From the NCBI RefSeq assembly GCF_900607235.1, contig NZ_LR027849.1:930001-994000 (forward strand): 64,000 bases of DNA, read 5' to 3'. The notes beneath the pieces are model-generated. The model saw nothing but the letters and a program-made list of their open reading frames with translations. It was not told where the DNA came from and searched no databases. Source of the DNA: Olivibacter jilunii (GTDB lineage: Bacteria > Bacteroidota > Bacteroidia > Sphingobacteriales > Sphingobacteriaceae). This document shows, piece by piece, positions 43,661-53,286 of this stretch; within the stretch, counting starts at the first letter, position 1, and each line of letters opens with the position of its first letter. The position numbers and the translations under genes were made by a program.

Positions 43661-46600
43661 ATGGTGGTTAGACTCTTATTTTATTTAATGCAATCGTTTA
43701 AATACATCAGTATACTGATTGCTTTTTTGTTAGTTGCCGATGTGTTATTTATAAAGCTGTCTCAAGCACAAGAGATTCCAACTCCGACCATTCCCGGCGA
43801 TACGACCAACACAAAAACACAAGACACGATAACCGGAATTGTGAGGGATGAACAAGGAAATGCACTTCCGGGCGTTTCGGTAATGGTAAAGGGAAAACCC
43901 AACACCGGCACCACAACCGATCCGAACGGCCGCTACAAAGCCACTGTTGGCGGTAATACGATACTTGTGTTTTCTTACACCGGTTACGGAAGTAAGGAAG
44001 AACGCATTGGAAAGAGAAAAGAAGTTGATGTTGTCCTTAGAGCAGAGCAGGAAGCGTTGGAAGAGGTAGTTGTTATTGGTTATGGTTCGGTAAAAAAACG
44101 AGATTTGACCGGTTCCGTGGCGCAGGTAAAAGCTACTGAAATCAATGCTTTTCCAACAAGTAATGCATTGCAATCGTTATCAGGCCGGGCACCTGGCGTG
44201 CAAGTTTATCAGGGTTCCGGCGCACCTGGGCCTGCTATGTCCGTACGTATTAGGGGAGCCAATTCCATCTTAGGAAGCAACGAGCCCTTATACGTCGTGG
44301 ATGGTTTTCCCTTATCGGGGAGCAATCCGACTATCCTAAATAACGCGGACATAGAAAGTATGGAAATACTGAAAGATGCATCCGCGACAGCAATATATGG
44401 TTCGCGGGGGGCCAACGGTGTAGTAATTATCACAACAAAACAAGGCGGAGTTGAAGGTACGGGAAGTGCAACACAGGTAGATTTTGAAGCTAATTACGGC
44501 ATACAGCAAATCCGAAAAAAACTGGATTTGATGACCGGACCTGAATACGCCACGTTTTATAACCTACGTGCTGCAAATGATGGAGTTACCCCTTATTTTA
44601 CGCAAGAACAAATTAATAATTTACCATCGTTCGATTGGCAAGATTTTATTTTCCGTTCAGCACCGATAAAAAGCACCTCACTCAATATTGGCGGTGGAAA
44701 TGAACGTACGCAATTTTCAGTCGGTGGTAGTGTGCTTGCACAAGACGGAATTATCAAAGGAAGCGATTATGATCGATATTCTTTACGTGGAAGTATTCAA
44801 CATCAGATTAGTGACAAGCTAACAGTTGATGCTAATGCTACGTTAAGTAGATTAATCACGGGAAGAAAAGACAGTAATGGTGGAGCAAGGGGTAATTCAT
44901 TGATATCATCAATTTTAGGGGCACCTCCTGCATTAACGCCATACGACGATAATGGGGGGTACAGATTGCTCTCAAACGCCTTCAATATCGCAGCACCGGA
45001 TATTATAAATCCATTGAATTGGATAAACGAAGAAACAAACAAAACGGAAGCAAATTTAGTGCTTGCGAATGCAGCCGTTACTTACAAACCTATATCAGAC
45101 ATCAATATTAAACTCTTAACCGGTATTGAGAATCGAGATGATCGCGAAAATATGTATCGCACAAACCGGTATCAAGGCTCAACGGGTGAAGCAAAAATTA
45201 CGGCTAATAATGAACAAAGTAGATTGGTTGAACTAACCGCAAACTATAATAAGATTTGGAATGAGCGACACAATTTCTCCGCGTTAGCGGGTGTAACTTA
45301 TCAGGATTTTATAAATAGCTACGTGATGGGAAGCGGCCAGGGATTCATTAGTAATGTAAGCGGATGGGATAATTTAGGCGGCGCTTTGGTGCCTTTAGTG
45401 CCTGCATCAGGTTATAATAAATCAACTTTGCTGTCTTATTTGGCAAGAGTAAACTACACATTGGATGATAAGTATCTTTTTACGGTAAGCTTTCGTGCCG
45501 ATGGGTCGTCTCGGTACCGTACGGACAGTCGCTGGGGTTATTTCCCGTCCGGCGCTTTTGCATGGCGAGTCTCGCAGGAGGATTTTATGAAAGATCACAA
45601 TTGGATATCTGACCTTAAATTGCGGGTAAGCTGGGGTAAAACAGGTACACAGATTGAAGATTTTTATCCGACGTTTAATCCATTAGCTGGCGGATATACT
45701 GTTTTCGGACAAGATTTGCACTTAGCTTTTGCGCCTGAGACTGATCTTCCAAATAGGGATTTAAAATGGGAAACGACTGAGCAGATCGATGCGGGACTTG
45801 ATTTTGGTGTTTTAGATAATCGGCTTGTTTTTACGGCAGATTACTACCGCAAAACTACAAAAGATTTATTAAATGCTGTTCCACTGCCCACTTCAATGGG
45901 ATACGCAACGACCTTTCAGAATGTGGGACAAATACGTAATAGCGGTGTTGAATTAGGCCTGAATGCTAACATTTTCAAGGGCGATTTTAAATGGGATGTT
46001 ACTGCTAATATTGCATTTAACAGAAGCAAAGTCTTAAAATTATATGCAGGAGCCGATATATTTGGCGATGAACTGAAGATGAATGTGGTAAGTGATTCCA
46101 GAACCATTTTACGAGAAGGTTTACAAAGGGGCTTGTTTTTTGGTTATCTAGAAGATGGATATGATGAAAAAGGCCAGATAAAGTATAAAGATTTAAATGG
46201 TGACGGATCGATCAGTAACGCAGACCGAACGGTAATAGGCAACCCGAATCCGGATTTTATTTATGGGTTGAACTCCTCCATGTCTTATAAAAACTTTGAT
46301 TTTACCTTTTTTATACAAGGGATGACCGGTAATGACATTTTCAACGCCAGCTCAATTGGCAGCACCGTGGATTATGTTTCCGGACTGAATATGGTGCGTG
46401 ATGTGCTGAATAATCATTGGACTCCCGAGAATCCAAACGCAAAGTATCCGGTAATCAGCAATACCGTTAATGCACGTGTGTCTGATAGATGGGTTGAAGA
46501 CGGTTCCTTCTTACGATTAAGGAATATCCAGCTAGCTTATAATTTACCTGTAGAGAAGTTTAATCTCGGGTGGCTTAAGCGTTTACAGGTTTACGTGAGT

Positions 46601-46726
46601 GGGCAAAATCTGCTCACATTAACCAATTATTCATGGTATGACCCGGAGATGCCTTCCAGTGGTTCTGATTACCTAAGTTATCCGATCGCTAAAACCTATA
46701 CATTCGGTGTGAAAGCTGGTTTCTAA
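43661..46726 (+). CDS. SusC/RagA-family TonB-linked outer membrane transporter
   Basis: 1021 residues. The ATG at 43688 (MQSFKYISILIAFLL) is an equally good start, since the signal peptide begins there and the first nine residues add little. After a short threonine-rich linker come the carboxypeptidase-D-like domain (TITGIVRDEQGNALPGVSVM), TonB box LEEVVVIGYGSVKKRD, plug motifs LYVVDGFPLSGS and MEILKDASATAIYGSRGANG, and a full barrel ending in TYTFGVKAGF. No STN domain. It is unrelated in detail to the SusC at 20729, so it should import a different nutrient. The SusD partner follows. No regulator or degradative enzyme is adjacent, so the substrate is open. Confidence 0.95.
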   Translation: MVVRLLFYLMQSFKYISILIAFLLVADVLFIKLSQAQEIPTPTIPGDTTNTKTQDTITGIVRDEQGNALPGVSVMVKGKPNTGTTTDPNGRYKATVGGNTILVFSYTGYGSKEERIGKRKEVDVVLRAEQEALEEVVVIGYGSVKKRDLTGSVAQVKATEINAFPTSNALQSLSGRAPGVQVYQGSGAPGPAMSVRIRGANSILGSNEPLYVVDGFPLSGSNPTILNNADIESMEILKDASATAIYGSRGANGVVIITTKQGGVEGTGSATQVDFEANYGIQQIRKKLDLMTGPEYATFYNLRAANDGVTPYFTQEQINNLPSFDWQDFIFRSAPIKSTSLNIGGGNERTQFSVGGSVLAQDGIIKGSDYDRYSLRGSIQHQISDKLTVDANATLSRLITGRKDSNGGARGNSLISSILGAPPALTPYDDNGGYRLLSNAFNIAAPDIINPLNWINEETNKTEANLVLANAAVTYKPISDINIKLLTGIENRDDRENMYRTNRYQGSTGEAKITANNEQSRLVELTANYNKIWNERHNFSALAGVTYQDFINSYVMGSGQGFISNVSGWDNLGGALVPLVPASGYNKSTLLSYLARVNYTLDDKYLFTVSFRADGSSRYRTDSRWGYFPSGAFAWRVSQEDFMKDHNWISDLKLRVSWGKTGTQIEDFYPTFNPLAGGYTVFGQDLHLAFAPETDLPNRDLKWETTEQIDAGLDFGVLDNRLVFTADYYRKTTKDLLNAVPLPTSMGYATTFQNVGQIRNSGVELGLNANIFKGDFKWDVTANIAFNRSKVLKLYAGADIFGDELKMNVVSDSRTILREGLQRGLFFGYLEDGYDEKGQIKYKDLNGDGSISNADRTVIGNPNPDFIYGLNSSMSYKNFDFTFFIQGMTGNDIFNASSIGSTVDYVSGLNMVRDVLNNHWTPENPNAKYPVISNTVNARVSDRWVEDGSFLRLRNIQLAYNLPVEKFNLGWLKRLQVYVSGQNLLTLTNYSWYDPEMPSSGSDYLSYPIAKTYTFGVKAGF

Positions 46727-46776
46727 CAAAAAAAGACTTTAAGAATATGATACACAACGCTCAATTAATATATACG

Positions 46777-48222
46777 ATGAAGCATCACAGCCTGGGGATA
46801 TGGCTAATAGTCGTATTTTTTACGCTATCGAGTTGCAGCAAAGAATTGGATCAGGAACCACGGTCGATCTTGGAAGAAACCTTTTATAATACAGCTGCCG
46901 AGGCCGAGGCAGCCGTCAATGCGATTTTCCCCCCAATTCGTTTAGGAGCGCAGGGCATCGCTTCTTATAATGCTACCTTGGAATGCCATAGCGATTATGC
47001 CTACGGAAGAGGAAGTTGGGCGCAGTTTAATGATTTTAGTGGCTTAGATGCTACGAATACCAATCGAGTAGGCGATTTTTGGAATTCATTTTATCTGGCC
47101 ATCCGAAATGCCAATCTTGTCATTAGACACGTACCGGAGGGTAATGCAATGAATGATGAAGAAAAGAACAGGTATGTTGCAGAAGCAAAGTTCATGCGTG
47201 CCTGGTGCTATTTTCATTTAGTTCGTAATTGGGGAGGCGTACCGTTACGTATTGAAAGTAATATGGAAGAAAAGGATGTGCCAAGAAGCTCGGTTGAGGA
47301 AGTTTATGCTTTGATTGATGCTGATTTACGGTTTGCAGAAAGTTACCTCCCTGAAGATAATGCTGCACAGCCGGGAAGGCCTACTAAATGGATGGCAAAG
47401 ACGGTGCTAAGTGATTACCTATTAACCAACAATAAATATCAGGAGGCAAGAGATAAAGCATTGGAGCTTGTGCAATCCGGTCTTTTCTCCCTTGTTCCTA
47501 TACAACAAGTTGATGACTTCGAACGTATTTTTGGAGCAGGAGTAGGCGTAACAGATGAAGAAGTTTTTCATTTCAAATATACAAGAGAAGGTCAGGGAAA
47601 TTATTATCCATTTATTATCAACCATCCGGAAACAGGGTATTTCATGAAAGGGGGTGGAAAAGGTGCTTATGCCCAATATTCCAATGTTAATAATAATTTT
47701 TATAAGGAATGGAGTGACTTGGATTTACGTAAACAATCGTGGTATCCAATGAATATCGGTCTAGGAGAAGGAACCGTTCTTCAAAAAAAGTTCATTGACC
47801 CCGCAGCTGCAAATGAATACGGGGCAATTAATGATTTTCCCGTATATCGTTATGCTGAAGTATTACTGTTATTTGCTGAAGCAGAGGCACGGGTGAATGG
47901 CGTCACAGCCGAGGCGCTGGATGCATTAAATCAAGTTAAAAGACGTGCTTATGGAAGAGAAATAAATACAGCTTCTGACATCGATTATCAAATTGGGTCA
48001 TTTTCTCCTGAAACGTTGATAGACTCCATCCTACAAGAAAGGGCCTATGAATTTCAGTTTGAGGGAAAGCGTTGGTTTGATTTGAAACGCACAGGTAAAG
48101 CAGCAGAGATACTTCAAAAGAATAAAGGTGTAGCCATTGCTGATAAACATTATTTATGGCCGATTCCATTAGCTGAATTAAACTACAATCAGGGTATAAC
48201 GGAAAATAACCCCGGGTATTGA
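46777..48222 (+). CDS. SusD/RagB-family nutrient-binding outer membrane lipoprotein
   Basis: 481 residues from the ATG at 46777 (MKHHSLGIWLIVVFFTLSSC), giving a proper lipoprotein signal with lipobox cysteine at residue 20. An ATG at 46747 would add ten residues before it. SusD features: DQEPRSILEETFYNTAAEAE, the helical AEAKFMRAWCYFHLVRNWGG, and C-terminal LQERAYEFQFEGKRWFDLKR. These include the F-E-G-K-R-W-F-D-L signature of the family. It works as surface lid of the SusC at 43661. The gene ends with NNPGY and is followed by a long hairpin. Confidence 0.95.
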   Translation: MKHHSLGIWLIVVFFTLSSCSKELDQEPRSILEETFYNTAAEAEAAVNAIFPPIRLGAQGIASYNATLECHSDYAYGRGSWAQFNDFSGLDATNTNRVGDFWNSFYLAIRNANLVIRHVPEGNAMNDEEKNRYVAEAKFMRAWCYFHLVRNWGGVPLRIESNMEEKDVPRSSVEEVYALIDADLRFAESYLPEDNAAQPGRPTKWMAKTVLSDYLLTNNKYQEARDKALELVQSGLFSLVPIQQVDDFERIFGAGVGVTDEEVFHFKYTREGQGNYYPFIINHPETGYFMKGGGKGAYAQYSNVNNNFYKEWSDLDLRKQSWYPMNIGLGEGTVLQKKFIDPAAANEYGAINDFPVYRYAEVLLLFAEAEARVNGVTAEALDALNQVKRRAYGREINTASDIDYQIGSFSPETLIDSILQERAYEFQFEGKRWFDLKRTGKAAEILQKNKGVAIADKHYLWPIPLAELNYNQGITENNPGY

Positions 48223-48281
48223 CAGTTGCTCGTCTATTTGTCTTATTATCTTGTTGGGCAAGTATAACACTTGTTATTACA

Positions 48282-48322
48282 GTAAACCAAAGTCTGGGAG
48301 CGATCCTAGACTTTTGGTTTAC
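48282..48322 (+). terminator. long hairpin with a GNRA-type loop after the second susCD
   Basis: GTAAACCAAAGTCT (48282-48295) pairs with AGACTTTTGGTTTAC (48308-48322) with one bulged base, and inside it GGGA pairs with TCCT around a GCGA loop. The hairpin is long and loop-stable but lacks a U-run, so it may also protect the 3' end of the susCD mRNA. Confidence 0.65.
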
Positions 48323-48410
48323 ATGGCGTAATAGTTCTAAAAAAGAATCCATGTAGTAGTAATGTAAAAAAATCCTTAATTTGGCCTACTTTAGCAGAGT
48401 TGGTACACGC

Positions 48411-49415
48411 ATGGAAAGAAAAAAGAAAGTAGCCGTAATAGGAGGGGGTAGCTGGGCGACAGCCATCATTAAGATGTTAAGCGATAACGAAGTGGAAAAA
48501 GACATTTTCTGGTGGATGCGAAACAAGGAAGCTGCATCCTACATTAGAGAATACCATCATAATCCAAATTACCTTAGTGCTGTAGAAATTAAAATCCCTT
48601 CGGACCAGATAACAACCAAATTGTCTGCTGTTATCAAATCTTGCGATCTCTTGATCTTAAGTATACCTGCGGCGTTCCTGAAGGATGCACTTTCGACAGT
48701 TTCAGCAGAGCTATTGCAAGGTAAATATATTATAAGCGCTATCAAAGGCATTGTTCCGGAAGAAAATCAGATAATTGGCGACTATTTACAGAGTCGATTC
48801 GACGTTCCCTTGGATCGCATTGCTGTCATTAGCGGACCCTGTCATGCGGAGGAAGTCTCCTTGGAAAAGCTTTCTTATCTAACTATTGCCTCTGCGTCTC
48901 CACATACGGCTTCTGTTTTTTCGTCTATGCTCAATACGCGTTATATTAAGACGATTCAATCCGATGATATATATGGAACCGAGTATGGAGCTGTTTTGAA
49001 AAATATTTATGCCGTTGCCAGTGGCATATGTCATGGCGTGGGGTACGGTGATAATTTCCAAGCGGTTCTTATTTCCAACGCTATTCGTGAGATGGCTCGC
49101 TTTTTGGCAAAAGTACATCCGATTAACCGAGATATCAATGAATCCGCTTATTTGGGTGACCTGCTTGTAACGGCATACTCACAATTCAGCCGAAACAGAA
49201 CTTTTGGGAATATGATTGGAAAGGGCTATACTGTTAGATCTGCTCAACTGGAGATGAACATGGTGGCGGAAGGATATTATGCATCAAAATGTATTCACCA
49301 AATTAATAAAACATATCAGGTAGATATGCCCATTTGTAGAGCCGTATATGCCATTTTGTACGAAAAACATTCACCTCATATCGAAATGAGACTTTTATCT
49401 GAACAATTAACCTAA
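48411..49415 (+). CDS. gpsA: NAD(P)-dependent glycerol-3-phosphate dehydrogenase
   Basis: 334 residues from ATG 48411 (MERKKKVAVIGG). A TTG at 48381 is in frame but lies next to a promoter-like TTAATTTG. The Rossmann motif VAVIGGGSWATAI replaces the usual GxGxxG with GGGSWATA, the typical GpsA form. Catalytic and substrate-binding GTEYGAVLKNIYAVASGICH and later SRNRTFG are present. It reduces dihydroxyacetone phosphate to sn-glycerol-3-phosphate for phospholipid synthesis in the cytosol. The gamma-glutamyltransferase gene follows after 27 bases. Confidence 0.93.
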   Translation: MERKKKVAVIGGGSWATAIIKMLSDNEVEKDIFWWMRNKEAASYIREYHHNPNYLSAVEIKIPSDQITTKLSAVIKSCDLLILSIPAAFLKDALSTVSAELLQGKYIISAIKGIVPEENQIIGDYLQSRFDVPLDRIAVISGPCHAEEVSLEKLSYLTIASASPHTASVFSSMLNTRYIKTIQSDDIYGTEYGAVLKNIYAVASGICHGVGYGDNFQAVLISNAIREMARFLAKVHPINRDINESAYLGDLLVTAYSQFSRNRTFGNMIGKGYTVRSAQLEMNMVAEGYYASKCIHQINKTYQVDMPICRAVYAILYEKHSPHIEMRLLSEQLT

Positions 49416-49442
49416 TTATTAACCAATCATATAAGACTTATT

Positions 49443-51149
49443 ATGAACACCTATTTACGATCAATCGGCAGATTCAGTTGTTTGTTGCTGTGCTTTTTAC
49501 TTCCAACCCATCATATTGTCGTTGCACAGGATGCAGTTTCAGGATATAGGAATGGTATGGTAGTTTCTGCTCACCCGATAGCTTCAGAAGTTGGTTTGAA
49601 TATACTGAAGAAAGGTGGAAACGCGGTTGATGCTGCCATTGCAGTACAATTTGCCCTAGCCGTCGTTTACCCCAATGCCGGGAATATCGGTGGAGGCGGG
49701 TTTATGGTGTATCGTTCTGCCAAAAACGAATTTGCCGCTTTGGATTTTAGGGAAACAGCTCCCGGCAAAGCGACACGAGATATGTATTTAGACCCCGAAG
49801 GCAATCCAATCGAGCGTTTAAGTTTAGATGGACAGTTATCAGTAGGGGTTCCGGGAACCGTGGATGGAATGGTTAAAGCCCACGAAAAATATGCTAAATT
49901 GGCTTGGAAGGATTTGCTTCAGCCAGCAATAGATTTAGCGAGAAAAGGTTTCCCCCTTACAGCTATGCAAGCGGAGGAGCTGAATGCAAGAAAGGAAGCT
50001 TTTCAGCGGTTCAATCCAATGGGAACGGCGCTTATTAATAAAAAAAGCGAATGGAAAGGAGGCGATCTTTTAGTGCAAAAGGATTTAGCCCGGACACTTA
50101 CCGCAATTAAGGAGAAAGGTCGTGCCGGTTTTTACGAGGGTCGGACGGCTTTTTTGATTTTGGAGGAAATGAAGCGCGGTAACGGAATTATTAGTTATGA
50201 GGATTTAAAACGCTATCAAGCTAAATGGCGCGAACCGATTATAGGAAATTATAAAGGTTACCAAGTTGTGTCGATGCCGCCTTCATCTAGTGGCGGTATT
50301 GCTTTAGTGTCCTTGCTCAAATCAGTTGAACCCTATCCGTTGAGCAGGTGGGGCTTCCAACAAGATTCGACAATTCAAGTGATGGTGGAAGCTGAGCGGA
50401 GGGTTTATGCGGACCGCGCGGAACATTTAGGAGACATCGATTTTTACCCAGTACCAATTAAGGGGCTGTTGGATTCCAATTATCAGCTTGGAAGAATGCG
50501 AGACATGAATTTTAATCGGGCTACCCCTAGCAGCGCCATCAAAGCAGGAAGCCCTCAACATCATGAGAGTGAACAAACGACGCACTTTTCAATTGTTGAC
50601 AAAGAAGGGAACGCGGTATCCATAACGACTACCCTGAATAATGCCTATGGCTCACAGGTGGTGGTGCAAAAAGGAGGGTTTTTATTAAATGATGAAATGG
50701 ATGATTTCTCAATTAAACCAGGTGTGCCCAATTTATATGGACTTCTTGGTGGAAAGGCAAATGCAATAGAACCGGGAAAGCGAATGTTAAGTGCAATGAG
50801 TCCGACAATCTTAACCAAAGATAACAAGCTTTTTATGGTTCTTGGTACACCTGGCGGATCAACTATTATAACGTCGGTATTTCAAACGATCTTAAACGTC
50901 ATAGAATTCGATAAAACAATGCAGCAGGCTGTTGATGCACCCCGTTTTCATCATCAATGGATGCCGGATGAGGTATTTGTAGAAGAGAACGCGATAACAG
51001 ACGCTGTCCGAACTCGTTTGGAGCAGAAAGGATATAAGTTTACGCCTAGAGGTAGCATTGGTAGGGTGGATGCAATTTTGGTAGGTTCGGATGGCTCATT
51101 GATGGGAGGCGCCGATTCAAGAGGAGACGATAAGGCCGTTGGATATTAA
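49443..51149 (+). CDS. ggt: gamma-glutamyltransferase (Ntn hydrolase)
   Basis: 568 residues with a signal peptide (to about A29 in HHIVVAQ), so periplasmic. Residues 30-360 form the large subunit (YPNAGNIGGGGFMVYRS, LDFRETAPG). Autocleavage before the nucleophile threonine is expected at S-E-Q-T-T-H-F-S-I-V-D (T near 381). The small subunit contains NDEMDDFS and the SPTILTKDNK and G-T-P-G-G-S-T-I-I motifs. It removes gamma-glutamyl groups from glutathione and gamma-glutamyl peptides, and could also act on murein-derived gamma-glutamyl bonds. It may be co-transcribed with gpsA. Confidence 0.95.
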   Translation: MNTYLRSIGRFSCLLLCFLLPTHHIVVAQDAVSGYRNGMVVSAHPIASEVGLNILKKGGNAVDAAIAVQFALAVVYPNAGNIGGGGFMVYRSAKNEFAALDFRETAPGKATRDMYLDPEGNPIERLSLDGQLSVGVPGTVDGMVKAHEKYAKLAWKDLLQPAIDLARKGFPLTAMQAEELNARKEAFQRFNPMGTALINKKSEWKGGDLLVQKDLARTLTAIKEKGRAGFYEGRTAFLILEEMKRGNGIISYEDLKRYQAKWREPIIGNYKGYQVVSMPPSSSGGIALVSLLKSVEPYPLSRWGFQQDSTIQVMVEAERRVYADRAEHLGDIDFYPVPIKGLLDSNYQLGRMRDMNFNRATPSSAIKAGSPQHHESEQTTHFSIVDKEGNAVSITTTLNNAYGSQVVVQKGGFLLNDEMDDFSIKPGVPNLYGLLGGKANAIEPGKRMLSAMSPTILTKDNKLFMVLGTPGGSTIITSVFQTILNVIEFDKTMQQAVDAPRFHHQWMPDEVFVEENAITDAVRTRLEQKGYKFTPRGSIGRVDAILVGSDGSLMGGADSRGDDKAVGY

Positions 51150-51174
51150 CTTAAAAATAAGAAACAATTGGTAT

Positions 51175-51202
51175 AAAAAAAGCCCCTACTAAATAGGGGC
51201 TT
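51175..51202 (-). terminator. terminator of the second DEAD-box helicase gene
   Basis: AAGCCCCTA (51180-51188) pairs with TAGGGGCTT (51194-51202). On the minus strand the stem is followed by a U-run (A-run 51175-51181). It also lies 3' of the convergent ggt gene. Confidence 0.85.
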
Positions 51203-51207
51203 AAGGG

Positions 51208-53001
51208 TTACCATTTTTTTCGTTCACCTTTTCTCTCGCGACGTTTTCCCGAAAAATCACGAAAACCTCCGCCATTACCACTATCTCTTTCACGATCGCG
51301 TCCTCCACGTCCACTACTTCTTGAAGAGCGCCCACTCCGACTGCTTCCACTTCTAGAAGGGCCTGCGTCTCGGTCGCCGGCTAATTCAACACGTACGGAA
51401 CGTCCGTTGAAATCCGCTCGCTGAAATCCGCTCATGATTTTGTCAACTACATCATTTTCTACTTCAAAGAAAGTATACACACCTTTTAGGTCTATCTTAC
51501 CGATGCTTTTACCGCTTATCTGTGCATTGTTACAGATGTATCCCAACATATCTCCTCTGGTAAAATCATCCACCGAACCAAGATTAATAAATAAGCGAGT
51601 AAAGTCAGATTTGTAGCCTGTACGGCCAAAACGATCTGCTTTTCCTCCCTTTTCTGATCGGGAGTCAGTTGCCGCAGATACATTCAGATCAGGTGCATTC
51701 TCGTAATAATCCAAGAAGCGATTGAACTCCAAGCTAGCAAAGTGCTTAATGACATCTTCTTTAGAAAAATCACTAAACTCGTCCATGATACGTGGAAGGT
51801 ATTGACCGATTTGGTCATCATTCACTTCAACGGCTTTTACTTTATGAACAAGTGCAAACAATTGTTTCTCGCATACATCAAAACCATTAGGAATCTCTGC
51901 TTTTACGAATTGCTTGCCGATTACACGTTCAATCTGTCTTATTTTCCCTAGTTCTTTAGAGGTAACCAACGAAATAGAAACTCCCGTTTTACCTGCACGA
52001 GCAGTACGACCACTTCTGTGCGTATAATTCTCGATCTCGTCAGGTAAAGAGAAGTTAATAACGTGTGTTACATTATTAACATCGATACCACGCGCAGCAA
52101 CATCAGTTGCGATGAGCAGTTGCAAGCTACGTTCGCGGTAACGTTTCATTACTTTGTCGCGTTGTTGTTGCGAAAGATCACCATGTAGAGAATCGGCATT
52201 ATAACCATCCTTTATCAAGGCTTCCGCAATTTCTTGCGTTTCAATTTTCGTGCGGCAAAAAACAATACCGAAAATTTCAGGATTAAAATCTACAATGCGT
52301 TTAAAAGCCGCGTATTTATCGCGCGGTCTCACGATGTAGTATTCATGATCGATATTTGCGTTACCTGTATTCTTTGTTCCTACGGTAAGTTCAAACGGAT
52401 CGGTCATGTAATTTTTTGCGATCCGACGTACTTCTGCCGGCATAGTGGCTGAAAATAACCACGTTTTCTTTTCATCGGGAGTAGTTGAAAGGATATCGTT
52501 AATGTCCTCTTGAAAGCCCATATTGAGCATTTCATCCGCTTCATCCAAAACTACATACCGTACTCCCGAAAAATCTATGGCCTTTCTGCCGATAATATCG
52601 AGCATACGGCCAGGTGTCGCAACCACAATTTGTACACCACGTCTAATCTGGCGCAGCTGATCGCTAATATTAGCGCCACCATACACAGCTACAACGTGTA
52701 CATTGTCTAGATTTTTAGAAAAATTTTTTAAATCATTAGTAATCTGTAAACACAGTTCACGCGTAGGACAAAGCACTAATGCTTGAGGCGTGTTTTGTGA
52801 GAAGTCTAATAATTCTAATAACGGCAGGCCAAATGCTGCGGTTTTACCGGTTCCTGTTTGGGCTAATCCGACAAAATCGCTGCTGCCTGTAAGAAGGGCC
52901 GGAATGGCCTGCTCCTGGATTGGTGTAGGTTTTTCAAAACCTAGCGCCGATATGGCATTAACAACATCATGACGGATTCCCAATTGACTAAATGGGTTCA
53001 T
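51208..53001 (-). CDS. deaD: DEAD-box RNA helicase with C-terminal RNA-binding domain (DeaD/CsdA type)
   Basis: 597 residues from the ATG at 53001 (MNPFSQLG); the three preceding codons from a TTG at 53010 are not part of the family. Motifs: PTPIQEQAIPAL, AQTGTGKTA, PTREL, TPGRM, VLDEADEML, FSATMP, THRSGRTARAGK. After the helicase core come a linker and a DbpA-like RNA-binding domain (about 475-555, RLFINLGSVDDFTRGDMLG), then a basic arginine/serine/glycine tail with SRSGRSSRSSGRGGRDRERD. This matches cold-shock and ribosome-assembly helicases. Its leader holds a 6-bp hairpin (53017-53034). Confidence 0.95.
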   Translation of the reverse strand: MNPFSQLGIRHDVVNAISALGFEKPTPIQEQAIPALLTGSSDFVGLAQTGTGKTAAFGLPLLELLDFSQNTPQALVLCPTRELCLQITNDLKNFSKNLDNVHVVAVYGGANISDQLRQIRRGVQIVVATPGRMLDIIGRKAIDFSGVRYVVLDEADEMLNMGFQEDINDILSTTPDEKKTWLFSATMPAEVRRIAKNYMTDPFELTVGTKNTGNANIDHEYYIVRPRDKYAAFKRIVDFNPEIFGIVFCRTKIETQEIAEALIKDGYNADSLHGDLSQQQRDKVMKRYRERSLQLLIATDVAARGIDVNNVTHVINFSLPDEIENYTHRSGRTARAGKTGVSISLVTSKELGKIRQIERVIGKQFVKAEIPNGFDVCEKQLFALVHKVKAVEVNDDQIGQYLPRIMDEFSDFSKEDVIKHFASLEFNRFLDYYENAPDLNVSAATDSRSEKGGKADRFGRTGYKSDFTRLFINLGSVDDFTRGDMLGYICNNAQISGKSIGKIDLKGVYTFFEVENDVVDKIMSGFQRADFNGRSVRVELAGDRDAGPSRSGSSRSGRSSRSSGRGGRDRERDSGNGGGFRDFSGKRRERKGERKKW

Positions 53002-53042
53002 GAAATTCAAAAAACGTTAGACTTTATTGTCTAAAGAAGGTG

Positions 53043-53073
53043 CAAAGGTAGACTTAATTATTGATATATGCAA
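53043..53073 (-). promoter_or_regulatory. promoter of the DeaD-type helicase gene
   Basis: On the minus strand TTG (CAA at 53071-53073), 20 bases, TACCTTTG (CAAAGGTA at 53043-53050). The leader of about 35 bases contains TTAGAC (53017-53022) pairing with GTCTAA (53029-53034). Confidence 0.65.
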
Positions 53074-53219
53074 GCTTATAACCTTTTTTATTAACTGACT
53101 ACATTAATTGTAATATAGAACCTCAAACCTGTTTTAACATTAACTTGTTTTAAAAAGATCATTATCTTATTTACCTCTTAACTATTTCCCACCCGAAGTA
53201 AGAGTGAATGAAGTGTTGT

Positions 53220-53251
53220 GAAAAAAAGCCGCCCAAGGGGAGCGGGCGGCT
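53220..53251 (-). terminator. terminator of the DUF4397 gene
   Basis: AGCCGCCC (53227-53234) pairs with GGGCGGCT (53244-53251) with a U-run on the minus strand (A-run 53220-53227). It is 35 bases past the stop codon at 53287. Confidence 0.9.
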
Positions 53252-53286
53252 GTCCATCGATTGGGATATGATGGACATCAATCAAC

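Noticed and set aside
43745-44173. 142-codon minus-strand frame inside the second susC
   Set aside because: It is antisense to conserved carboxypeptidase-D-like and plug coding sequence. It has no signal, family or own promoter, and is a frame shadow.
47936-48352. 138-codon minus-strand frame over the 3' end of the second susD
   Set aside because: It overlaps conserved SusD C-terminal codons and the terminator hairpin. The translation has no recognisable domain.
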